Of a stretch of DNA of 64,000 nt, positions 25,511 to 39,002 are shown piece after piece. How positions within the stretch are numbered: the stretch's first letter is position 1; each line of letters starts with the position of its first letter. The notes beneath the pieces were generated by a model. It saw only the letters and a list, made by a program, of their open reading frames with translations. It made no database searches and was not told the origin of the DNA. A program made the position numbers and the translations under genes. The stretch comes from Pelargonium tetragonum (taxonomy: Eukaryota; Streptophyta; Magnoliopsida; Geraniales; Geraniaceae): the NCBI GenBank assembly GCA_036897445.1, contig JAYMTL010000042.1, forward strand, positions 62,001 through 126,000, read 5' to 3'.

Positions 25511-28500
25511 CTTTTAGGAAGGTGTACTTAAGGGATTTCGTGATAAAAACTTGGGTTATAGACTCTCCTTTTCGAACATTTGCAGAAAAGAAATAGGGCT
25601 AAGCAAGCATAGGAAGTAGCTTTCACAAAGGATAGTTTTGAACTTACGAGACTCTCAATTTCCAAGACTTTTTAGAAAGAAGAGACCTGTTATTAGACTA
25701 AAGCTTCCTTGTTTATTAGCAGGATATTTTATACTTTAATGAGTTTAGATTTTTAGATCCCAGCATTTTAAAGCGTTTATCCTCAGTTATGGGTTCAAGT
25801 CATGTGACATACCTTATAAATCGTGGCTTTTTGAACAAGTCCCGTTGCTTATATTAGATAGGGAATCTTTCAATAGTTAAGAAGTTAAGAGGTTTCCTAC
25901 TCTGAAGTAGTAAGAAAGACTTTTTCTAGGCAAGCGCAGAACTTAAAGTTTTGACTTTCTGATTAGGTGTATAAGCTATACTTTTTATAAAAAAGAAGCA
26001 AAGGGTATTTAAATAAGTGCCGCTGGGATAAGTTGCATTTTACTTACCGGATGTACAAATACCAGGGCTTATTTTACCCTTTATAGTATGTATTAAATTT
26101 TCCTCTCTTATAGGAGCTATAATCTTTCCGGTTTGCTTACTCTAAAAGTTGGGGGCTCTATATATATATTTTGAGGGCCCTGCTTTAAAAAGAAAAATTC
26201 TAACTTTATTGCTTGATAGAACTTCTTAGTACTCTTTCCCGAAACAAGGGACGGAAGGTGGCAACATTCCTCTTTCTTGGCGGAAATTTCTTACTTGATA
26301 TTAGTCTTATCTATTGTGGATTTTAGTTTACAGTATTAGTTCCTTGCATTTGTATAAACTTCTGACACCCAATTACTGACAAGTTAAGTTTCTAAAGATT
26401 CCAAGGGCATTTCAAAAGTCAAAGAATCCCCTAATCCCCTGTAGTTCGGAAGGCCTGCTATTGATATTAGACTTCAGGAGGGCTCACGTTTGCCTGTAAC
26501 CTTACTACTTAATAAAATGTACTTCCCAATCTATATGAAATACTATATACCTAGATTTCCATATTTTTAGCGCTTGCCCTTTGACTTTTCCGCCAAGTTC
26601 ATACCCAGCAGAGTGCCCTAGCCAAAAAGGGAGTCCTTGAAGCATTCTTGATTTGGTATTGTTGATGTTCACTGTAAAATTGAGTACTTAGGACCCTCCT
26701 TTTAATTGTATGCAGAAAGTGCTAAATAGAATTTTCATAATTTAGTACTTTTTGTTTAGCCCAAGTACAAGGGAACCACTATTAAAATAAAATGAAGAAG
26801 CTCGAAACACTATCATCATATCTTTAAGAAAGCTTTTCTCTGTTTGATAAAAACAAGTCGAGGAGTTGTCTCTTTCCCAACAAGGATTCTTTCTTTTTAT
26901 TTGTAACCGCTCACCTAGACAATTTTGTACGATAAAATAATGATATAACTTGGGCCTTTAGTTATTGAAGAATTTCTACTAAGAAGATTTACAGTTTCAT
27001 TTCTTATTTTTTTTATTCGCTCAAGAACCTTGTACCTATAACACAGCAGCGCCCGCAAGGACTCTCTATAGTTTTCTGAGGAGCATTAACATTTTTGATT
27101 ACTAAACTGAATTTAACCTAGAATACCCTTTATAACGTATAAGTTGACTCCTTCCGCATGGGTATTTCAATTACAGGAAACCCCATACTATTTAAGAGTC
27201 CTGTTCTCTTACCACTAAATTTCGTTTTTGTGATCATTAATTTTGACTTAGCAGCTCAAAAGTTCTATGCTTCAGACTCATTTTGACAAGATCCCTTTTT
27301 CATTTTTTAGACTCCTCACCTCCCGAAGGGAATCCCGTGTAAAAACTGGCACAAGGTAAAGCCCCTCCAAGTCCCAAGTAACAAGAGCTGCCAAAGAGTT
27401 CCGCGTAATACAAAGCTTTCTCTAATACAACCTCCTTTTTGAAATTTAACCTACCCTCGCGCGTAGAGTGGACTCAATACTAATTTATTGCTTAGGCTTA
27501 AGTCTTTTGGAGTTTCCAGGTTAATAAAGGGAGCGGGATTCCTGATACCGGTGTAGATATATTCAAAATAAAAAATAAGGAGCTCTAAGTAGGTTAACCA
27601 CCCCTTTCTAATTTATATCTCAAAAGGACTCCCTCATCAAAGCATATTTATACAAGAAACTAGACTCTTAACCATAGACTATAGAGTACATATACCCTAG
27701 GGACCCTTTCAATCAAGGAAAATGGATACTAAAAAACTCTCTAAAAAGATGTACTTACTAAGTCCTAAAAGCCTCAAATTAAGCTTGAAGATTTTAACCT
27801 TAACCTTATAAAGTAAAAAGCAGCGCCAGCCCTATGGTGGTATAAAAAAGCTCCCGCGAAACACGCTTTAGCTTTAGACTTCTCCTTTAGGTCTCGTCAT
27901 TAATAAGACTGAAGTTTTGCTTACAAACCCAACTCTTTTCTATTTTATATAAAAAGAAAAATCACACTGACTGGCTCCTAAATAACCTTATAAAACCTTG
28001 TACAAATTCATTCTCTTTTATATGACCCACCAATCCAATACCAATATAGGATTGAACTTCCTAATTTACTTTCCAGTTTCTTGGAGGCACCCTTTTGTTC
28101 TATATCAGATTCTTAAAAGAGTAGCCTTCAGATACTTGTAACCGGTTCTATAATAGAAAACTAAAAGGATATTCTTCTTATTTATTTCATTAAAGCAGCC
28201 TAAACTTGCGATTTAGGGTCAATATAAAGTTTTTTTAAAGCTTGAACTACCCGGTCTAGAACAAGAAATAGTAAAATACAGCACTTACTTAGTTTTACAC
28301 TCTTAAAGCCCGAGAATTAACAAAGAGTACTCCTTAGCCTTAAGTTTAGAAAGCTTCCTATTTATATTATAGTTATAAGTATAAGACTCGAGAATCTCCC
28401 TTTATAATATCCAAGATTAGAAAACTCTGAAAACTTTGTCTTTTAAATGTATTCTACTCCTTACCTAGTTTAGAACCTGCTGAAGTTTAGTATTTACTTT

Positions 28501-28889
28501 ATACTATGTACCCAAAAGTCTTTATTATCGGAAAACCTAGAACGTGGGAACAGACAAACTCCTGACTTTAGAGCTACATACCCGCCTTTACAAAAAAATG
28601 AAGGAATAAAGAGTCTTGTACTTTAAGTAATATAGTTTACAAAAGACTTATGAAAACGATTAAGAACTTAAAAAGAACCAAAACAAAACTGTCTAGAATA
28701 GCTTAACGCCCAGGGATTAAAGTTTTGACCCTTTCTAACTATCCTTATCTTTCCCCTATTTATTAATTCCTGTGTATTACATCCTGTCTAGTTGAGACTA
28801 ACCTCTAAGAAGGAAGAGCTGTAAATCCTTGTAAAAGCAATCTCTATATGAGTATAACCTATTTTTCCGCGGCACCTGCAAACAACAAA
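25511..28889. other. RIP-type AT-rich background, no gene
   Basis: No supported gene or structural RNA. Hand counts at 26881-27180 gave TpA/ApT about 1.2 and (CpA+TpG)/(ApC+GpT) about 0.9, a milder bias than at 20 or 48 kb. Mutation intensity therefore varies along the window. Confidence 0.4.
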
Positions 28890-29530
28890 TATAGCGCAAA
28901 CCCCCCTCCCTTACTTGATTCTTTACTTATTTTTCTTGGTGGTATTTTTATGTAAGTAGTATTCTAAATTTGTATAATATAATAGTTCCTATCCCTTTCA
29001 TTTGTTTACTTGAAACTTATTACTCAAGCTTTAGTGATTTATACGCCCTAAGAGCTCCCTTACTATCTGGACTCTGCAGCTTACTCTTGACTTCTCTTTT
29101 GCTTTCTTAATCTTTATCGCAATCTTCCTGCTTTTGCAACCTAGTTTTCTTAGAACCTAGAATCCGCCATCCTCTTATTTATAGCCTGTACCTGTAGCTA
29201 AAGTTGCCTTAGTCTACTTATTAAGAGCTAAACCTATATTCTTTTGTAGCTAAACTCTTACCTATAACTAGAATCTCTATCACCTCTTTACAGCTATACC
29301 TTTCTAAGTCACTTCTTACCGGGCTTCTTCTTATGAGCCTATTCCGTCTTAGTGCAGCCTGTCTTAATGATGGGGTCTTCCTGTTGCCTATGTAGTCATT
29401 GTCTTATACTTAATCTATAGTATAGTAGTTACAGTATATTTTCTACAGTATTCTATTAATTGTTAATTTTTTATGTTATAGATATATACATATACGACTT
29501 AAATTCCCTAGATTCCTGCTCTATAACAAC
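28890..29530 (-). pseudogene. Pyrimidine-skewed patch, possible broken coding fossil
   Basis: The + strand is strikingly C/T-rich, so any old sense strand is the minus strand. Between about 29054 and 29365 one minus frame is rich in Lys, Arg and Gln and low in hydrophobics, like a basic coiled-coil tail, but it is interrupted many times. No catalytic motif or named family is visible. The high density of stops where Gln or Trp codons are plausible fits RIP of a formerly coding repeat. Element class unknown; very old and broken. Confidence 0.25.
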
Positions 29531-31020
29531 CGAAAAACCCCTCCTTACTTATACTTATCGGGCGTCCCTTTACATAGACTGCCTTGACCCTTACTTAAAA
29601 CCCTTATCGCAAACAACTTTGGAATTCTAAATTACAGTCTTGTTACCTTTTATAGTAAGGTGAATTCCTCTTGCCCTATATGCTTTACTATAGGAGAAGC
29701 AAAAACTGTAAGGAATTGGAAAGCTTTACTAAAATTGGATATAGCTGATTGGGACACCCATAAATAAAAAGTCTATAACTTAACTCATTTACTTTATTTT
29801 CTACTAAACACTGCCCCGTCCTCTTAAAAACTTTATAAATATATTGTCAATTCTAAGAAAGTCTGCTTCAAGGACTTTGTACCCATGTAAAACTGTAGAT
29901 CTAATTATCTAAATTGCGTGGGTCCCAATATATGGGATATGAGGCTTACTGGATAAAGAAACCTCGGACAAAAACAATATATAAATTATAAGTATAAGTT
30001 CAATCTTAATTAGATTCGCTAAGACTTGGGAAAGTAGAGTCCGGCTAGTATAAACTAAATTTACTGCGGGGCAGATTTACAGGATTATTCTCAGGTCTGT
30101 TTTATTAAGTAAATAAGTAAGATTTTAGAGCTAATATGTTACTATAAAAAGGACTTAGTTAAAGGACTCTGTTTTCTTTATTAGATCTTGCTGAAAAAGC
30201 ACTAGAGTTCCCCTTACGAGGTGTACTAGAAATTTGTAATTGACAGTTTTGATATTTATGTAAGAATAAAGAACCTTTCGCTTGGGAGAACCCCTGAAAC
30301 CTTTTACAAGAAATAAGGCTGAATCTTTTGCTCAGATACCTTATACTTTATGTAATAACCTGTTCGGTATACGGAATCCCTGTGAATTTTACACTTACAA
30401 AAGAGTGAGCAGACTTACTTTATTAGTACTTCTTACAAAAATGCCAAAGCTAAGGAAACCCCTCGAACCTGTTATGAACGCTTTTCTAAGCTAAAACTCT
30501 AGTTTAAACACTTAAGGATTAAGGCTTTATCCCTTTGTGAAATTCCCTGTATCTCTGTCTCAAAAACAAAAAAGAGAAAACTGTGTAGGAGCTCCTTTTT
30601 TCTCTCTTAATTCTTGTTAAAGTCCTCACTTAGTTAGTTTTAAATTCTAAATAAAGGTAACTAGTTATTTACTATTTTATTAAGTAAGCGCTTCTTTATC
30701 CTAAGCTTCGGGTTCTACATCAAACTAGACACAAAAAACGCAAGGAAATTGCAAGATTTAAGTAATCCTAGTTTTTGAGCCCCGCAAGCCCCGCTGCTAA
30801 GGGGTCTATAATTCAACTTGACTTCTTTATGTTATGGCTTATTAACCCCTTACTAGGAGTTTTCACTAAGAGTAGAATCCGGATAGAGCGCCTTATTATT
30901 AATAGTAAGCCACCATTATAAACGGAAATTTTAGAGTAAAAACGAGGCTTTCTCTCTTTGTTCAAAAAGACCCCTACAAAAAAATTTGAATCAAGAGCAA
31001 GCTAAAAAAAGAGTTCCAAA
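29531..31020. other. RIP-type AT-rich background, no gene
   Basis: Ordinary background. A 70-codon frame at 30282-30494 starts with TTG and shows no motif, so it is not called. G+C rises only at the boundary with the island that follows. Confidence 0.4.
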
Positions 31021-31492
31021 CTAGTTAGTAAAGAAGTAGATTAAGTGTGAAGAGGGAAAATTCCAGGTAAGGGCCCGAGGAAAGGAGATCCTGGGAGGTC
31101 TATAATGCCTTGCATCATAGCTGGTTTTGTAGGTTGGCTTAGTGTGTAGAGTGAACCAACAAGGAAGTATGGGGCGAGACTGATTTTCGGGAATAATTAA
31201 AGGGGGGCTGTGAGACACAATTAAGGAGGAGCTAGAGTAAATTGGTTTATGGATAGAGTAAGAGGAAGATAGAATGTAGGATCTGTAGATGGAAGGCAGC
31301 TTGTCATTTCGTTGGGATGAGAGGAGCTCCTTACTTGAGAGTTTCGGTTATGGCGAGTATGAATAAAGAGTAAATCCTAAAAAAACTAAAATGACAAGTT
31401 TCAAAATCAACTCTAAACACCAACGGAGCTTCCATGACAGAGATGCTTTTTTACTTAAGTGGGCCCGCGATTTTAATAATACGTACTGATAT
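31021..31492 (-). pseudogene. G+C-richer island with the best coding-like frame, unknown product
   Basis: G+C is about 43% by hand count over 31021-31380, against roughly a third elsewhere, and TpG is abundant on the + strand, so RIP is weak or absent here. On the minus strand one frame from about 31492 down to a stop at 31021 spans about 157 codons with a single interruption. The stretch 31347-31021 alone is 108 codons plus stop. The upstream part carries a hydrophobic run of about 18 residues (about 31416-31363, Leu/Ile/Val/Phe-rich) that could be a membrane anchor. The rest is rich in Ser, Pro, Tyr and His. No ATG opens the long segment, and no family is recognised. It may be a fragment of a host gene, a late insertion, or a chance frame favoured by higher G+C. 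I make no functional claim. Confidence 0.25.
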
Positions 31493-34400
31493 CACTTTAA
31501 TTTAGGAAATTCTCCGCAAAAGAGGGCTTATAATTAAGCATGGATCCCTTTAGTTTACTACAGAAATAGACTATCTGCCTTTTGAAACGTAATAGGGAAC
31601 TCTATCCCGGCAGTTATAATAAAAGAAGGAGCACTCATTATCTCATTATAAAGTAGTTTTGGGTAAATTTGGAAATCGAGCATAGTGCAATTCTCATAAC
31701 AAGGTTGAGATTGGAGCACAAAAAAGTTAATGCAGTTAGACATTATGACAAAGATAGCCGATACTAGAGGAATCCTTGCTTTTTAATACACAAAGCGCCT
31801 AAAAGAAAAAAGAGTACTCCTCCAAAAGAGTTCCCAACAACGTCCTGTTCTCAAAAGGCTTACCTTGAAATATTTAGTTTAAAGCAATCCCTGTAGACAC
31901 TTCCGAAGTCTTTATGAAGTTGCGTAGAGCTCCCCTATTCTTATTCCTGGGAATACTGATAAAAGGCTCTTCCAGCCTCTTCAGACTTTTTCAATTTTGT
32001 TCCTATTACGGGGGCTTCCAAAAGGGAGCAGTTAATACCTCTACAGATTTTATGCCCTATAACTGAATTAGAAAGAGTTCCCCTAAAAAATGAATCCAGT
32101 ACTCGTCTAATTATAGGCAAACTTTCCTAGGGCTTCGTGAACAGGGTACTTTAGTAAAAAAAAGTCTAGCTAAAAGATTTAAGAAAAAATTTCTATTTTT
32201 ACCCCAGAGTCCCTTTGGCATAAGATCCCCTATTTGAACACCATTGTGGTGGAAAAAACACTTTAGCAATAACCAATGTAACCCTAACGTGTTATAGGAA
32301 AACCTGGAAATAGTATACCCGGAATTGGAGTTGTGTTCAGTAGAATCTTTATTAAAGTTCTCTATCTTAATTTCATTACCTACAACAAAAACTCTAAGTT
32401 TTCAACTAAAGTGATTAGAACCCACTTACAAGCAATCCGTTAGTAACCCGAAAGCCTCTACTATACCTTTTTAGGGGGCCCCGCCAGGACCTTAGATTAC
32501 AAAATTTATAACCTTATAACCCCCTTTTTATACCCAAGATCACTGAGAGTCTCTCTAAAACAAGTAAGCGGATATCTAAGGTATGGTAGTTATTGAGCCC
32601 AAACTTGGACAAGGTTCTAATTCATTAAAGGTTAGGTACTGTCGCAAAGATTAAGCAAAAGTAGCAAATCATTATGAGCCAGGCTCGCATTAAAAGAGCA
32701 AAACCTTCTAATTAAGACTGCTTGCTTAAAATTTACGCCCGAGCTCATTATATGAGCCTCACTTAAGTGTGACCAGACGTTCTATATTTAAAAGTGTCAT
32801 AACTAGAGCCATTCCGGACCTTACACAAAAAGCTTGTTCTTAGGTTACAACAAACAAGCTTGACTTGATAAGCAAAGTGAATCAAGGGTTGTTTAGTTTA
32901 CCCTGGATTCGTTTATGAATAGTAGTTTTTAATTATTTCCTATTTTTTAGGATGTTTACAAACTTACAGGAGATTCCTCAATATTCATAATGAAACTAGT
33001 GCCTTTTCAACTTCTAATCCATAGGCTCACTTCGAAGTAGAGCAGAGCTTCAGCTAGTCGTTTTAAAGTTTACCCTAGGTAAGCTCAAGAATTCTTATGT
33101 AACAACCTAAGATTCTATAGAATCTTATATGTAGTCACTAGTTTTCGGATATGGTAGAGGATTCGCTTGGATTAAGAGAGAGCCTTGTACTACAAAATAC
33201 TTGTAAATTTGTGAAAAACTCCTAGAAAATCTAAGTCACTCTACGGTAAATTCAACGTTCTTAGTATAAAGTCTAAAATGTAGGTAAGAGTACACAACGC
33301 ATCCAACTACTTCCTTTCTAGACCCAACGATAAGGAATTTTATTAACTACATAATACTCCTTTTTATAAGCTATCTCTTTAATATATTACAATTTTTCGG
33401 AGTATTTAATCATACTACCTACTTTAAGTACCCATTAGTGGAGTATTCTAGGAGAACTAAGAAGAGTTCAAGCATGCTTTTAGGTGAAAGGTAGAGGTTT
33501 GAAAAATTTAAGAGAATCCGCCTTTATTAGTTAGAAGGTTTTGTCTTTTGGAACATAGAACTTATTATATATAGATTAAGTTGTGGATGTTTGTCTGACT
33601 TACACTAACACTAATAGGATCGCTTTAAACCTATGCAACTATGAGCGAGCTCTTGGGAAGAGTCTCTAAAAAAGACCCCGCGGACAGTAAATAAGGCAAG
33701 GATAGAACTCTACATTCAAGAATAAAAACTAAAACTGTGAAGTTGAACCCTAGCTTTTTTGAATACTTATTACAAAATTTCTTACTCAGGTTTGTAAGTT
33801 AGCCCTTTCTCAAAATTAAGAGGAGCCTCCTTTTAGCTAGCTAGCAGCAATATTAGAGACTCCTATTGTGCAGCACAATCCAAAGTGGGGGATGCCAGAT
33901 AATAAGGGAGCTCATATTTTTAGAAAGTACAATTAATTAAGAATCTTCTACACCCTTGTTTCAAATTCCCAGGTATCTTGTTTAATTGGCAAAGCTACTA
34001 CCTTGTTGGTAAGCCTTTCTTAGCTTCCTTTTTGTCTATCTTTTGTTAGACTATAAGAATCTCCGTAGGACTGCGTTACTAGGTTAAAGAGACCGAAAGC
34101 CTCTTGTAATTTCATTGTGTATATAATTTTCAATAATAGAAACTCCAGTTTAAGAAGCATTAATTTGAGATAAGACAAAAAGAAAAGAAGGAAGCTCAAC
34201 TCGCTATATTATTGCCCAACAAAAAAAAGAAGCAAAGTCAAACAAAGAAAAGCTCCTGTTTCTTTTGATTTTAATTTAACTAGTCTTAGAATATTTGGCA
34301 TATTAGGGTTTAATTTACTAAGTAATTTTAAATGAGTACGTTACTCAAGGTCTGATTTAGAAGTATCTGCAAACTTTTTAAATCTCGATTAATTACGGAA

Positions 34401-37400
34401 AATTAATGATTCAAATAGAAGGTTAAATATAAGGAACAGGCCGCTAGCAGAGATTTTTTTTACTTTTTATTAATTTAATAAAAAGAGCGTTTAAAAAATT
34501 ATAGTATTCATAGGAAGAATTCACCTGGACTTACTTTAATTCCCAATTCGGATTCTATTGTAAGGTTCTTTACCCTCCAAAAACTTAGGAATAGACTAGG
34601 ACACTCAAGACTCTCCCTAAGAGATAGACGAATAGCTATTTAAGGGTCCATTGTAATAGGTATTTCTTGTTAACAGGCAGCCTCTAAAAAAGCTAAGAAG
34701 TGGAGCTTTGTTCTATATACCGTACCCCGGTAAAATCTTTTTTACCTTCTTTAATCTAACCCCTTTACTTTTCTTTGTTTAGTCTCGTTGTTAAGGAGCT
34801 CCGTTTATCAAGGTATTCCCAATCTCAAATTATTTACTACAGTACGGAAGAACTCCCAAGTACTCCTTATTCAAAAACAAATAAATATCTAGTTTGCTAA
34901 TGCACGCGTTTAAGCTCCCTTACAAAATATTTAAAAGCGATTCTTTTCGACCTCCCCAGGTTATTCTAAAACCTTCCCTTTGTAACTTAACATTAGGAGA
35001 CTTAAACTACACTAGAGGAATGTACGATTTAATTGATTTCAGGTAACTGCAGGAGCTTCCTATCGTTTGTTTTGGTAACCACCAGCCAAGGCTAAAGGGA
35101 CTCCTTTTTGAGTAGTTAGGAAAAAAGCTTATCAAAGCAACATATCCAACTAGAAAACACTAAATAGATTGCATCTTCTGGAATTGATCCCTGACTTTTT
35201 AGAAACCATCTGAAACTGCTATTCCAAGGTATAAGCCCTAAATAGAAGTAAAAAACTCATAGTACTCAATCTTTCACTGGACTTTGTTTATATAACTTGT
35301 TTGGATCTCTGCGCTTGCCTTGCATGGGCCCCTTTTTTAGAACTTAATATACCTGGATTTCCTATCCTAGGTACTCTTTAAGGGGAAACCCTAGCACGAC
35401 AATAACATAAAAAGAAAGCCTCTAAATAAATAATAAAAAGAGATTCCATTCTAAAAGCCTAAGATTTCAAATTTGTTATTTTTTTTGGTATATCACAAGG
35501 AGCTTCCTCCTAGGATACTACTCCGGGTTTTCTAAAATATAGAAGGGAATTTGAAGCTCTTTTTCAAGAAAGTAGAAAGTTCAAATCGGGAGACTCTAAT
35601 AAGATGAACAAGAAAAAAGGGTCCAAGTTTACTAAAAAGCTTTCTTTCATTTGTAAACAAGTACTACCCCGCAAACAAGAAATAAGATTTGGTTCCAATC
35701 CAGATTCAGAAATTTTAATTGGTTTTTAGTTGCACTTTACTTCTAACCTCCGAGAACCCGCCCTGTCGAAAAATAACTACAGCACAACCCATAGAGAGTC
35801 AGGGAAATTTTATGGCACTAAAACCGAATTAGCTTATAAAAATGTAAATGGGCCTTATAATACGCACTTTTTTTAATCAGTACTTAAAATAAAGTAGACA
35901 TTCTTTAGTTATAGGGAAATCCTAGATTTCAGCAAGAGCTAAAATTAGACTGCAGTGTTTATTTTATTTAAGAAAGGCTAAAGTATTTGTAATTCAAGGT
36001 ATACTTATAAAATAGAAAGCGATGCGGTAACTACAGTTTAGCCCTACTAAAGGCCAGAGTCTTAACTCTAATTGGACTTATGAAATCGATAACTGGTTAT
36101 ATTATAAAATGAAAAAAGTCTTCGGGTTTTATAAAGAATCTAGGAAAACTGCCCCTTATAATTTTAGACGTCAGCTTTTAAAGCAAAAGAGCTCAATGAG
36201 ATAAGAATTTCCTTTTTAAGACAAAGAGGTGCTCACTGCTTTACCCAGGTCAATTTATCTTGGGCTATTTCTGAAGTCAAAGTTTAAAACCTTACCTTTT
36301 TTGTACAAAAGGGTCTACATTCTAACTAAAGGCATATATAGATGCCGGGAAGCAGTAAATCCCTAAAGTGATGCTATAATGCGTTTTTACAGCTTACTAA
36401 GTTCTATCTTTGGAGGGTTTTCCACTTTAACGAATAGCTGAAAAAGCTCTACGAGAGAAAACTTATAGCGGATAAATAAAGTGTTATATATTACATGATT
36501 TATAAATAAAATAGAAACTGTGTAACCCATGGGATTCCACTTAAGCCTACAACCTCATAAACGGTACAGAATTTCAATTTCAAATACCGGACATGGAAAG
36601 TGCTCGTTCGAGAACTCTTCTTTTTTGTGAGTAGGCATACTTTTCAATTTGACGTGAAAAAGACTGAATCTTGATGAAGCAAAAGCTATAAACCTTTATT
36701 TGGGATACAGTGTCTTTTCCTATTGGCTTTAACTTAATTTATATAAGCCTCTTCTTATATACGTTATTAAGGTGCGCGACAAAACTCTTTTTTCAATTCC
36801 CGGGCCTTACCCCCGTGTTAAATTAAATATAAAAAAGATCTTTTTATTAATATTAAGAGAGAACGGCTTAGTTTTTGCTGGATTAGCTAGAGGATATTTT
36901 CTTTTACGAAAGGAGCCCCATTTTTAAAGTTATTTCATTTAAGTAAGTACTTGCTAATTCATATGAAAAAAACTCTGTATTGTTGTTTCCTGTACGGAGT
37001 AAGTGGATTATTATCTAAAGAGAATCTCACCAAAATGGGAAAACTCCTAACTAACGAGCACTCGCGCGGGTCTACGGATCCAACTACGCTTTCTTACGAT
37101 TATAGGTTTTGCTTAATAAAAATAAGGTAGGTTTTAACTAGAGTTTACCACTCTTTTATGGGTCTATAAAGTACTTGTAAGATGTATACTAATAATTGGA
37201 AGAAGAAGTTGGGAATTAAGCGCCGAGAGAAGGGGTTCCTCCGGGTACTTGTACGAACTCATTGAAGTATTTCCTCTTTGAAGTCGGTAGATGGCGAAAC
37301 CCATTTCCTTCGATTAGAGGGGATTCCTTTCAATAGTATACTTCTAATACGATCTAGGAGAAAGAGAGCCCCATACCCATATAAGGGAAAAGATTTACCT

Positions 37401-38094
37401 AGACAGCCTCCATTCCTGTCCCGTATCCTCTCCTTGGCGATGGTTACTCATACTTGAGATATCGAAGTTTAGCTTGGCATCCGTAAATTTAATATAAGAA
37501 TTTGCGATAAATAGTATATGAAAGTGAAGATTCCTATAAGTAGGACCCCCTTTCTTTATAAAGCAAGCAATATTGATTTGGGGGCTTTTGGAGTAAAGGA
37601 GCTAAACTACATTTTTGTCAAGTAACTTTACTTTGGCAAATTTCTTCTCTGTCTTTACGAGCTTCGATCGAGACTTCATAGATAGAGGATTGTACAACAA
37701 ACAGCAGGGTGTTTCTCCTAGTTCCCCAAGGAAAAGGACATATAACATATAGAAGTTATAAACCCGGATTTCACTAGTTATGGCATACGTAACTAAGATA
37801 AAGTAAAAAGTAAAGCTTCGTTTTGTTCCTCGGGTTCGGTTCTTTGTTAGAGGCTAACAGGTTTCTCTGGATGATATGGGTCCTAAACCTTTTATGATTA
37901 AAAGGATTTCCTTGATTAGAATACTATATGTTCTAAGATTCCTCACCCGTTTGAGCCTTTAAAAATGAAAGATCTACCTTAGTTTAATAAGGAGTTATTT
38001 ATGACTGTCTCCTTACTTTGGAATTAACATCTGGAAAAAGAGCTACTCGCTTAATTCTAGATAGGGCCCTGTAAAAACCTAGACTATACTATAA
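31493..38094. other. RIP-type AT-rich background, no gene
   Basis: No supported gene. An ATG-started minus frame at 31558-31743 has 61 codons and no motif. Over 34001-36000 I count five GGA-N(1-3)-TCC dyads (for example 34796, 35052, 35098, 35355, 35499) against one of the inverse order. A 20-bp palindrome lies at 33108-33127. The stretch around 37200-37480 is more G+C-rich. Confidence 0.4.
33108..33127. repeat. 20-bp perfect palindrome
   Basis: TAAGATTCTATAGAATCTTA is perfectly self-complementary with no spacer. A shorter palindrome, AAGAATTCTT, lies just upstream at 33087-33096. By base composition a 20-bp case is expected about 0.2 times in the window. It could extrude a cruciform; function unknown. 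Confidence 0.7.
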
Positions 38095-38108
38095 TTAATT
38101 ACATTACC
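38095..38108 (+). repeat. Copy of the 14-bp terminal word
   Basis: An exact TTAATTACATTACC, the end sequence of the element at 618-725, followed by T. No partner in inverted orientation was found within several hundred bases. First of the 38-55 kb series. Confidence 0.7.
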
Positions 38109-38948
38109 TCTCAAAGTTAAAGCTATGCTGTATTCTATAAGAACTAGAATAAGATAAGAATGGATATTGGGAAAAGTAGTCCATAAAAGAAAGGAATATT
38201 GTAACATGGGGTATTTTCATGAAAGTTTATTGGCTAACACAAATTTATGATAGTAGAGCCTAGGGACTTTCTTAACAAGGTTTAGCTTTTGTGGTGAAGC
38301 GTGCTTAAGAGAGCAAATAAAGTCAAGTTTTTTTAGATGCGTAAACCCGCGGATTTCCATTTGATTCTATAATTTCTGAGACGAGATCTTTCTATCCGAA
38401 ATGCAAAAGGAGGTGTATTCTGAAAAAGATATAAAAATTGTTAAGGCTTTACTGTATTAGGAGTAGGAGTTACCGATTCCTGGTAGGGAGTGTAGCTAAA
38501 GTCAAAGCTTTCTTAAAGGAGTTTTTCCTAAAATTTTAATAAAACTGAGATCTTTTCGTGCAGCATCTTTTGCTTATATAGTTTAGAAACACCCAACCAA
38601 GGAAGCTTCAGCTTTAGGGAATCCCCGCTGTGAGCGGGTCTTTTTAGCAAATAAAATCGGTGGCAAGTACCTCTGCACACAGCTGCATAAATCACAGAGC
38701 AATAAAACGGTTACTGTAGTAATAGAACTAATATAACCCCTTAAAGTCAGAGCTATAACTAACCTTATTTTGACTTTAAATACCAAGAAGAATCGCTTAT
38801 ATAATAATAGGATTTATTAAAAAGTAAATGTAGTTATTAGATATTCCTTTCTTTTTGACTGCGGATCTTAGCATTAGAATATTGGCTTTAAATTGCTTCC
38901 TGTTAAGGGGTGTTCCCTATTCTGTAACTTTTTATACCCAATACTTTT

Positions 38949-39002
38949 TCAGTAGTAGAGCCGCTTAAGAGGAATCTCGTGGGTTCAAGTCCTATCCGCT
39001 AT
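38949..39002 (+). other. tRNA-like segment with D-arm-like and T-arm motifs
   Basis: TCAGTAGTAGAGC (38949-38961) closely resembles a tRNA D-loop/A-box. The exact B-box GGTTCAAGTCC (38982-38992) sits in a T stem that can form five pairs, two of them G-U. The distance between the motifs is about 6 nt shorter than in a normal tRNA, and no upstream strand pairs with the expected 3' acceptor CCGCTAT. Best read as a tRNA pseudogene or tRNA-derived relic; chance is possible. Confidence 0.3.

Noticed and set aside
26160-26172. TA microsatellite
   Set aside because: Only about six units, within chance for this composition.
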